64,000 bases of DNA, taken from Micromonospora siamensis (GTDB taxonomy: Bacteria; Actinomycetota; Actinomycetes; Mycobacteriales; Micromonosporaceae). Shown here piece by piece: positions 54,114 to 64,000 of this stretch; position 1 is the stretch's first letter, and every line of letters begins with the position of its first letter. The stretch covers positions 2,294,001 through 2,358,000 of the forward strand of contig NZ_LT607751.1 of NCBI RefSeq assembly GCF_900090305.1. The letters are read 5' to 3'. A model generated the notes under the pieces. It made no database searches and was not told the DNA's origin. It saw nothing but the letters and a program-made list of their open reading frames with translations. A program made the position numbers and the translations under genes.

Positions 54114-54920
54114 TCAGGCCGCGCCGGCCGGCTGCGGCCCCGGCTGACAGACCGGGCACCAGTAGGTCACCCGCTCGCCGAGCTCCGCCTTGCGGATCGC
54201 CGTCCCGCAGCGTCGGCACGGCTGCGCCCGCCGGCCGTACACGTAGCTGGTGCCGCCCCGGTGCAGCGAGCCGGTGGTGCTCTGGGTCCACCGGCCCCGG
54301 TTCGCCGCCAGCAGCCGCTGCGCCAGGCTCACCGTGCCGGCCAGGTCCGGCACGTCACCCACCGGCGTCCACGGCGACAGCCCGCGCAGGAAGAGCACCT
54401 CGCACTTGTAGAGGTTGCCCACCCCGGCCAGGTTGCGCTGGTCCAGCAGCGCGTCGGCGATGGTGGCCCCCGGATGGCCGGCGAGCCGGCGGACCGCCTC
54501 CGCCGGGTCCCAGTCCGGGCCGAGCAGATCCGGCCCGAGGTGCCCGACCAGGGACTCCTCCTCGGCCGTCGGCACCAGCGCCAGCTCGTGCAGGTGGTAG
54601 CCGACCGCGACCGCGCCGGCGCTGCGCAGCACCACCCGGATCAGGTGCGCCGGCCGCGCCGTCCAGCGCTCACCCGGGGCGTACGCCCGCCAGGCGCCCT
54701 CCATCCGCAGGTGGGAGTGGAGCGTACGCAGGTCGCCGTCCCGGCCGGCGAGCCGCAGCAGCAGGTGCTTGCCCCGGCTGGCCGACTCGCGCACCGTCCA
54801 GCCCGTCAGGTCGGTGGTCGCCAGCTGCGGCACCCGGAAGTCGGAACCGGTCAGGGTGGCTCCGGCCAACGCGCGGTGCAGCACGCGGGCCGTGTTCCAG
54901 ACGGTGTCACCTTCGGGCAC
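54114..54920 (-). CDS. Fpg/Nei family DNA glycosylase (Nei-like)
   Basis: A 268-residue bifunctional glycosylase/AP lyase. The N-terminus after the removed initiator is P-E-G-D-T-V-W (Pro1 nucleophile, Glu2), the PEGDT form of Nei (endonuclease VIII) rather than PELPEV of Fpg. The helix-two-turn-helix region contains L-D-Q-R-N-L-A-G-V-G-N-L-Y-K-C-E (near 164) and the zinc finger has C-R-R-C and C-P-V-C (near 235-259). It removes oxidised pyrimidines. GTG 54920 has CAGGAT six bases upstream; a 15-base block GCGAGGCAGGATGGG here is identical to one before lhr. Belongs to the actinobacterial Nei2-like group. Confidence 0.92.
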   Translation of the reverse strand: MPEGDTVWNTARVLHRALAGATLTGSDFRVPQLATTDLTGWTVRESASRGKHLLLRLAGRDGDLRTLHSHLRMEGAWRAYAPGERWTARPAHLIRVVLRSAGAVAVGYHLHELALVPTAEEESLVGHLGPDLLGPDWDPAEAVRRLAGHPGATIADALLDQRNLAGVGNLYKCEVLFLRGLSPWTPVGDVPDLAGTVSLAQRLLAANRGRWTQSTTGSLHRGGTSYVYGRRAQPCRRCGTAIRKAELGERVTYWCPVCQPGPQPAGAA

Positions 54921-54974
54921 CCACCCATCCTGCCTCGCGCCGGCGGCGCCGGCACGGACTCCCCGGGGCGCCGG

Positions 54975-55229
54975 TCAGGCGCGGGGCCGGGGCCGCTCGT
55001 CGGGGCGGGCCGGCCGGACCGCGTCCTGGTAGCGGGGGTGGCTGGCGCCGTAGACGGCGAAGTTGAGCCGGGCGTGGGTCAGGCTCAGGTCCCCGTTCGG
55101 GCCGCCCCGGACCACGTCGGCGTCGGTGTCGCCCTGCCCGTCGTCGGTCCAGAAACAGATCGGGCAGGTGCCGCCCCCGGTCAGCGACGCACAGCACGGA
55201 CAGACGACGGGAACCTCGAGCTCACCCAC
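54975..55229 (-). CDS. CPCC family cysteine-rich protein
   Basis: An 84-residue protein with a C-P-C-C (residues 10-13) and C-P-I-C-F-W-T-D-D-G-Q (near 22-32) pair, the zinc-ribbon-like pattern of the Cys-rich CPCC family, followed by N-G-D-L-S-L-T-H-A-R-L-N-F and an Arg/Pro/Asp tail. Members are often found in toxin-antitoxin or immunity contexts elsewhere, but no function is settled. The GTG at 55229 is the start that keeps the complete cysteine pattern. It sits between nei and the SAM hydrolase gene on the same strand. Confidence 0.8.
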   Translation of the reverse strand: MGELEVPVVCPCCASLTGGGTCPICFWTDDGQGDTDADVVRGGPNGDLSLTHARLNFAVYGASHPRYQDAVRPARPDERPRPRA

Positions 55230-55291
55230 CCGAGCAGCATTCCATACCGGACGCCCCCGGTCAGCGCCGGAAGCGAGGCCGTCCCAGGTGC

Positions 55292-56086
55292 TCAGTCGCC
55301 GGTGGGCGCCGTGACGGTGAGCACCTGACCGGGGCCGGCGGCCAGCAGGTCCACCGCCCGGCCGCCGTTGACCGCCACCGCCACCAGCCCGGCGGAGTCG
55401 GCGTACACCACCAGCCCGCCGGCGGGGGCGTCGCCGAAGGTGCGTCCGTGTGTCGCGTCCCGCCCGGCCACCCGTACGGTGCCGGGCAGGCCGGCCAGCC
55501 GGTCGGCGGGCGCGGCGAGCTGCACGTTGCCGAAGTGGTCCACGGTCAGCACCTCGGCGGCGAAACCGCCCGCCACCGGCCGGAGCGCCGGCTCCGGCAG
55601 CCGGACCAGGTCCGCCGGTGGCACCGGCGGACCGGCCTCGGCCAGCGGCGCGCCCGCCGCCAGCCGGGCCGCCACCGGGGCGAAGACGTCCCGGCCGTGG
55701 AAGGTGGAGGAGACCGCCGGCCCGCACCACGCCGGGTTGGTCAGCTCCACGGCGGCGGTGATCCCACCCAGCGCCCCGGCCGCGGCGACCAGCAGGCCGT
55801 TGTCCGGCCCGACCAGCATGCCGCCCGGGGTGGCCAGGGCCACGCCCCGGCGGGACGTGCCCACCCCGGGGTCCACCACGGCGACGTGCACCGCCACCGG
55901 CAGGTGCGGCACGGTCTGGGCCAGCACCGCCGCGCCCCGGCGCACGTCGGCCGGAGGCACCAGATGGGTCACGTCGATCACCCGGACGGCGGGCGCGATC
56001 CGGGCGATCACCCCGTGACAGGCGGCCACGAACCCGTCGGCCAGGCCGTAGTCGGTGGTGAGCGAGATCCATCCGGTGGGGGACAT
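55292..56086 (-). CDS. S-adenosyl-L-methionine hydrolase (DUF62, adenosine-forming)
   Basis: A 264-residue member of the DUF62 family, homologous to fluorinase and chlorinase but typical of the water-using SAM hydroxide adenosyltransferases that release adenosine and methionine. Signatures are S-L-T-T-D-Y-G (residues 8-14), V-V-D-P-G-V-G (near 70), F-H-G-R-D-V-F-A-P-V-A (near 129; the Arg-Asp pair and a nearby His fit the D-R-H triad) and D-x-F-G-N-V-Q-L near 184. The 23-residue insertion of the fluorinase is absent. ATG 56086 has TAGCCT six bases upstream. Physiological role unclear. Confidence 0.92.
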   Translation of the reverse strand: MSPTGWISLTTDYGLADGFVAACHGVIARIAPAVRVIDVTHLVPPADVRRGAAVLAQTVPHLPVAVHVAVVDPGVGTSRRGVALATPGGMLVGPDNGLLVAAAGALGGITAAVELTNPAWCGPAVSSTFHGRDVFAPVAARLAAGAPLAEAGPPVPPADLVRLPEPALRPVAGGFAAEVLTVDHFGNVQLAAPADRLAGLPGTVRVAGRDATHGRTFGDAPAGGLVVYADSAGLVAVAVNGGRAVDLLAAGPGQVLTVTAPTGD

Positions 56087-56214
56087 GCCCGAAGGCTAAC
56101 CGGCCACCCGACCCGACCGGGGCGGTGTGGACGGTGCCGGGCGGTGCGCCCGGCCGGATCCGGGTGACCGACCGGCCGGTCGCGCCCGAACCTGGCTTCG
56201 GGAAGACTGCCAGG

Positions 56215-56778
56215 GTGACGAATCGCCTTCGCGTCCTCCCGCTCGCCGCCGCCCTGCTGACCACCCTCGCGCTCGCCGGCTGCGGTGACGACTCCGCAGC
56301 CGGGCCGGACGCCACCTGGGCCAACGGTTCGCCGAGCCCGAAGGCCGCGGCCAGCGCCCGGCCGGTGCCCGCGGCCAGCACGTCGAGCCGCCCGGCACCC
56401 GCCCCCTCCGTGCAGCGCACCACCGAACGCCGGCCCAGCAGCGAGCCCAAGGTGGTGCTCCCGCCCCGCCCGACCGACGCTCCCGCCGCCCGCAAGGTGG
56501 TGGACGCGTTCCGGGCCGCCGGGCTGCCCACGGCGAACGTCCGCAACAAGTCGGTCGACTGCGGACCCGACGGGCTCGGCCTCGGCTGCTCCGAGGTGGT
56601 CGCCACGGACGCCGTGACCGTGTACGTCTTCCCGGACAGGACCAGCGCCTCCGACATGGCCGACACCTGGGGTGCCGAGGCGTACCACAAGGGCGACGTG
56701 GTGTTGAACTACGTCGGCACCGGCACGGCCGCCGCGCAGCGCAAGAAGTACGACGCCGTCCTCGACAAGCTCGGCTGA
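56215..56778 (+). CDS. Lipoprotein of unknown function
   Basis: A 187-residue protein with a lipoprotein signal (V-L-P-L-A-A-A-L-L-T-T-L-A-L-A-G-C; Cys23 as the lipidation site), a Ser/Pro/Ala-rich tether and a small globular domain from about residue 85 with C-G-P-D-G-L-G-L-G-C-S-E-V-V (two cysteines, probable disulfide) and V-T-V-Y-V-F-P-D. No family is recognised. GTG 56215 was chosen because the signal peptide begins there; the frame is open upstream but lacks signal sequence. Convergent with lhr across 38 bp. Confidence 0.78.
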   Translation: MTNRLRVLPLAAALLTTLALAGCGDDSAAGPDATWANGSPSPKAAASARPVPAASTSSRPAPAPSVQRTTERRPSSEPKVVLPPRPTDAPAARKVVDAFRAAGLPTANVRNKSVDCGPDGLGLGCSEVVATDAVTVYVFPDRTSASDMADTWGAEAYHKGDVVLNYVGTGTAAAQRKKYDAVLDKLG

Positions 56779-56816
56779 GCGGGTCGCGGCCGCGCGGTCG
56801 GCCCGGGACCGCCGGG

Positions 56817-61583
<4,767 letters not shown>

Positions 61584-61612
61584 GGCTCCCATCCTGCCTC
61601 GCGGGTCCGACA
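61584..61612 (-). promoter_or_regulatory. DNA-damage-type (PafBC / RecA-NDp-like) promoter of lhr
   Basis: On the minus strand, TGTCGGAC (61612-61605), eight bases, then CAGGAT (61596-61591) precede GTG 61583 by seven bases. The mycobacterial RecA-independent damage promoter recognised by PafBC is TTGTCRGTG-N8-TAnnnT; the spacing is identical and six of the eight TGTCRGTG positions match. It would give a leaderless lhr mRNA. Confidence 0.6.
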
Positions 61613-61680
61613 TTCGACCGGCGGCGGACAGCGCCTTGTCCGGCTCCGGGGCCATACGTGGCGGATGCGGTGGTTGACGT

Positions 61681-61725
61681 GTTAAGTCTTACTTAACTGC
61701 TTGCTTGTGACGTGCAACATAAAGT
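61681..61725 (+). promoter_or_regulatory. AT-rich divergent promoter region with palindromic operator
   Basis: A perfect dyad GTTAAGT-CTT-ACTTAAC (61681-61697) lies in a patch that is clearly AT-rich compared with the genome. CTGCTT (61697-61702) and TAAAGT (61720-61725) are 17 bp apart and can form a promoter for the downstream gene, with the palindrome overlapping the -35. This suggests repression by an unknown regulator. Confidence 0.5.
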
Positions 61726-61764
61726 AACTTCACTCGCAACGTGGCGGCGGGTGGAGGGAAGCGG

Positions 61765-62142
61765 ATGGCGGTCGACGAGGCTGGCTTCACGCCCGGCACC
61801 GACGTGCTCATCCGCAAGGTCGACAGTCATCTCGTGGCGCTCCGGGCCAGCCTGCGCGGTCCCGAGCTGGAGCTGGCCGAGCAGCTCGCCGCCGGCCTCA
61901 AGGAGCTGGTGGTGGCCACCGCCCAGGCCAGCGCCGCCGACCGGGGCCAGGTCCGGGCCGCCGTGCACTACTTCGTGCTCCGCCGGGAGAGCCGTGGCCG
62001 GCTGCTCTCGGTGCGGTCGCTGGCCGCCGCCCAGCGGGTGGTCAACAAGGTCGCCCGGCAACTCGGCCGTCCCGACCTCGCGGTGGAGCCGCGGGCGACC
62101 CGCGAGGCGGCCCTCTCCACGGCGGACCCGGCCACCCGCTGA
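61765..62142 (+). CDS. Small helical protein of unknown function
   Basis: A 125-residue acidic/basic mixed helical protein without membrane segments. It contains L-I-R-K-V-D-S-H-L-V-A-L-R-A-S-L-R-G-P-E-L-E-L-A-E-Q-type heptad-rich helices and a Y-F-V-L-R-R-E-S-R-G-R-L-L block near residue 75. I do not recognise it. ATG 61765 was chosen because GGAGGGA lies 5-6 bases upstream; an in-frame GTG at 61741 has no such site. It is divergent from lhr and has its own AT-rich promoter. A GGGCGG-TCAGG-CCGCCC hairpin (62155-62171) after the stop may terminate it. Confidence 0.65.
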   Translation: MAVDEAGFTPGTDVLIRKVDSHLVALRASLRGPELELAEQLAAGLKELVVATAQASAADRGQVRAAVHYFVLRRESRGRLLSVRSLAAAQRVVNKVARQLGRPDLAVEPRATREAALSTADPATR

Positions 62143-62295
62143 CCCCGGCCGCCCGGGCGGTCAGGCCGCCCGCACCCGGCGAGTCGCCCGGCGAATCTCG
62201 CGAAAACGGCCCGTGGCGGCCGGGAACTGACGTCTGATCGTTCCTGGCCGGGGCGTTTCCTCCCGGCGCCCCACCGGCCGACGGGGGAGGGACGG

Positions 62296-64000
62296 GTGCT
62301 CGTACTGCTGCTCCTCCACCTCGTCGCGGCCCTGGTCGCGCCGCTGCTGGTGCACCGGTGGGGACCCCGGGCCTGCTATCCGCTGGCGCTGGCGCCGGCC
62401 ACCGCGTTCGGCTGGGCGCTCACCCGCACCCCGGCGGTACGCGACGGCGGCGCGGTCGTCGAGACGTACGACTGGATCGCGCAGCTGCACCTCGACGTGG
62501 CGCTGCGGATGACGACGCTCTCCTGGTTGATGACCCTGCTGGTCGGCGGGGTCGGCGCGCTGGTGCTGGTCTACTGCGGACGGTACTTCGAGCCGGGCTC
62601 GGTCGGGCTGGCCCGGTTCGTGGCGGTGCTGGTGGCGTTCGCCGGGGCGATGCTCGGCCTGGTGCTCGCCGACGACCTGCTGCTGCTCTACGTCTTCTGG
62701 GAGCTCACCACCGTCTTCTCGTACCTGCTGATCGGGCACAGCACGGAACGCCGGTCCAGCCGCTGGGCCGCCGCCCAGGCGTTGACCGTGACCACCCTCG
62801 GCGGCCTGGCCATGCTGCTCGGCTTCCTGATCCTCGGCGCGCACGCCGGCAGCTACCGCTGGTCGGCGATCTCCGGCGCGCCCCTGCCGGGCGGCACCAC
62901 GGTCGCGGTGGCGGTGCTGCTGATCCTCACCGGCGCGCTGGCCAAGTCGGCGATCGTGCCGTTCAACGCCTGGCTGCCGGTGGCCATGGCGGCGCCCACC
63001 CCGGTCAGCGCGTACCTGCACGCGGCGGCGATGGTGAAGGCGGGCGTCTACCTGATCGGGTTGCTCGGCCCGGTGCTCGCCGGCGTCGGCCCGTGGCGGC
63101 CCGTCCTGCTCACCCTCGGTCTGGTCACCATGCTCGCCGGCGGCTGGGCGGCGCTGCGCCAGTGCGACCTGAAGCTCCTGCTCGCGTACGGGACGGTCAG
63201 CCAGTTGGGCCTGCTCGCCGTGGTGATCGGCGCCGGCACCCCCGACGCGGCGCTCGCCGGGGTGGCGATGCTGCTGGCGCACGCGCTGTTCAAGGCCGCG
63301 CTCTTCCTCGTCGTCGGCATCATCGACCATGACGTCGGCACCCGCGACCTGCGGGAACTGTGCGGGGTGGGACGGCGGGCGCCGGTGCTGGCCACGGTGG
63401 CCGCGCTCGCCGCCGCCTCGATGGCCGGGGTGCCGCCGCTGATCGGCTTCGTGGCCAAGGAGGCGGTCCTCGCCGCGTCGACCGAGCGGCCGCTGCTGCT
63501 CGCCGGGCTGGTGGTCGGCTCCGCGCTCACCGTCGCCTACAGCGTCCGGTTCCTGTGGGGCGCGTTCGGCAGCCGGCCCGGGATCGCGCCGACCCAGGTG
63601 ACGCCGGCCCCGTTGGCGATGCTGCTGCCCCCGGCCCTGCTCGCCCTGGCCGGGTTGGCCGCCGGTCCGGCCGCCGCCGCACTGGACGGCCTGCTCCGCC
63701 CGTACGCGGAACTCTTCGGCGTCCCGCACGAGAAGCTGGCGCTCTGGCACGGCCTGACCCCGGCCCTCGGCCTGTCGGCCCTGGTCCTCGCGGGCGGCTT
63801 CGGCCTGCACGCGGTCCGCGGCCCGCTCGCCCCGGCGCTGGCCCGGCTGCGCTCACCGGTGGGCGGCAACCAGGGGTACGAGTGGGTCACCCACCGCTTC
63901 GACCGGCTGGCGATCGAGGTGACCAGCGTGACCCAGCGCGGCTCCCTGCCGCAGTACCTGGGGGTGATCCTGCTGACCCTGATCCTGGTGCCCGGCGGGG
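62296..64000 (+). CDS. mrpA: Na+/H+ antiporter subunit A (MrpA/MnhA), 5' part
   Basis: The frame opens at GTG 62296 (GGGGGAGGG upstream) and runs through the window end with no stop, giving 568 codons. It is highly hydrophobic with at least 15 membrane segments and matches the proton-conducting antiporter subunit family: T-L-S-W-L-M-T-L-L-V-G near residue 74, L-L-L-Y-V-F-W-E-L-T (the conserved Glu in the D-L-L-L-L-Y-V-F-W-E-L-T-T block near 136), H-A-A-A-M-V-K-A-G-V-Y-L (conserved Lys near 248) and H-A-L-F-K-A-A-L-F-L near 335. MrpA exchanges Na+ for H+ as part of the Mrp complex; subunits B-G should follow outside the window. Confidence 0.93.
   Translation, partial: MLVLLLLHLVAALVAPLLVHRWGPRACYPLALAPATAFGWALTRTPAVRDGGAVVETYDWIAQLHLDVALRMTTLSWLMTLLVGGVGALVLVYCGRYFEPGSVGLARFVAVLVAFAGAMLGLVLADDLLLLYVFWELTTVFSYLLIGHSTERRSSRWAAAQALTVTTLGGLAMLLGFLILGAHAGSYRWSAISGAPLPGGTTVAVAVLLILTGALAKSAIVPFNAWLPVAMAAPTPVSAYLHAAAMVKAGVYLIGLLGPVLAGVGPWRPVLLTLGLVTMLAGGWAALRQCDLKLLLAYGTVSQLGLLAVVIGAGTPDAALAGVAMLLAHALFKAALFLVVGIIDHDVGTRDLRELCGVGRRAPVLATVAALAAASMAGVPPLIGFVAKEAVLAASTERPLLLAGLVVGSALTVAYSVRFLWGAFGSRPGIAPTQVTPAPLAMLLPPALLALAGLAAGPAAAALDGLLRPYAELFGVPHEKLALWHGLTPALGLSALVLAGGFGLHAVRGPLAPALARLRSPVGGNQGYEWVTHRFDRLAIEVTSVTQRGSLPQYLGVILLTLILVPGG

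Overview
The window is chromosomal DNA from a high-GC (about 73 percent by eye) actinobacterium, most likely a member of Micromonosporaceae (Micromonospora or a close relative). The evidence is the strong GC bias in third codon positions, many GTG starts, and a backbone of core genes in typical actinobacterial order. That order (nusA-ylxR-infB, rbfA, nrnA, dinF-like MATE; truB-ribF-rpsO-pnp-M16 peptidase-dapB; thyX-dapA-rnj; ftsK; pgsA; clgR-pspA-pspM) follows, with insertions, the Mycobacterium tuberculosis segment running from infB to pspM. No rRNA, tRNA, CRISPR array, transposase, integrase or biosynthetic gene cluster is visible.

Layout. 1-14.1 kb: translation and RNA genes (nusA 3' end, ylxR, infB, a TRM11-like methyltransferase, a DUF503 protein, rbfA, nrnA-like DHH hydrolase, truB, ribF, rpsO). 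Mixed in are small membrane proteins, a P-loop kinase-like protein, a MATE exporter and two minus-strand membrane proteins that share a P-D-W-M-R motif. 14.1-19.7 kb: pnp, an M16 peptidase, dapB and an acetyltransferase. 19.7-26.4 kb: a sugar module with a glycogen-debranching-type enzyme divergent from a LacI regulator, followed by a binding protein and two permeases without an ATPase; a 15-bp inverted repeat lies between the divergent genes. 26.4-31 kb: acetyltransferases, a GT87 membrane glycosyltransferase, a YcaQ-type DNA glycosylase and a DUF2752 protein, then a non-coding stretch with a MITE-like inverted repeat. 31-34.5 kb: thyX-dapA-rnj. 34.5-40 kb: a secreted alpha-lytic-type protease, a YciI protein, an LPXTG wall protein and two overlapping YbjN-domain genes.

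40-50.2 kb: ftsK, a small membrane protein, a guanidinium exporter of the SMR/Gdx type preceded by a clear guanidine-III riboswitch, an ornithine-cyclodeaminase-family gene with a MerR-type promoter, rimO-pgsA, the cinA C-terminal amidase, and the clgR-pspA-pspM envelope-stress set. 50.2-64 kb: a very large multicopper-oxidase-fold protein with three fibronectin III repeats that has lost most copper ligands, including the type 1 cysteine; a Nei-type glycosylase; a CPCC zinc-ribbon-like protein; an S-adenosylmethionine hydrolase of the DUF62 family; a lipoprotein; the Lhr helicase with a DNA-damage-type promoter; a small helical protein; and the 5' part of mrpA, cut by the window end.

Across the window about twenty genes have a -10-like hexamer 6-8 nt before the start codon, so they are probably transcribed as leaderless mRNAs. 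The most notable observations are the copper-ligand-depleted oxidase, the guanidine-III riboswitch with its exporter, the lhr promoter, three dispersed inverted repeats of lower GC, and the P-D-W-M-R protein pair.
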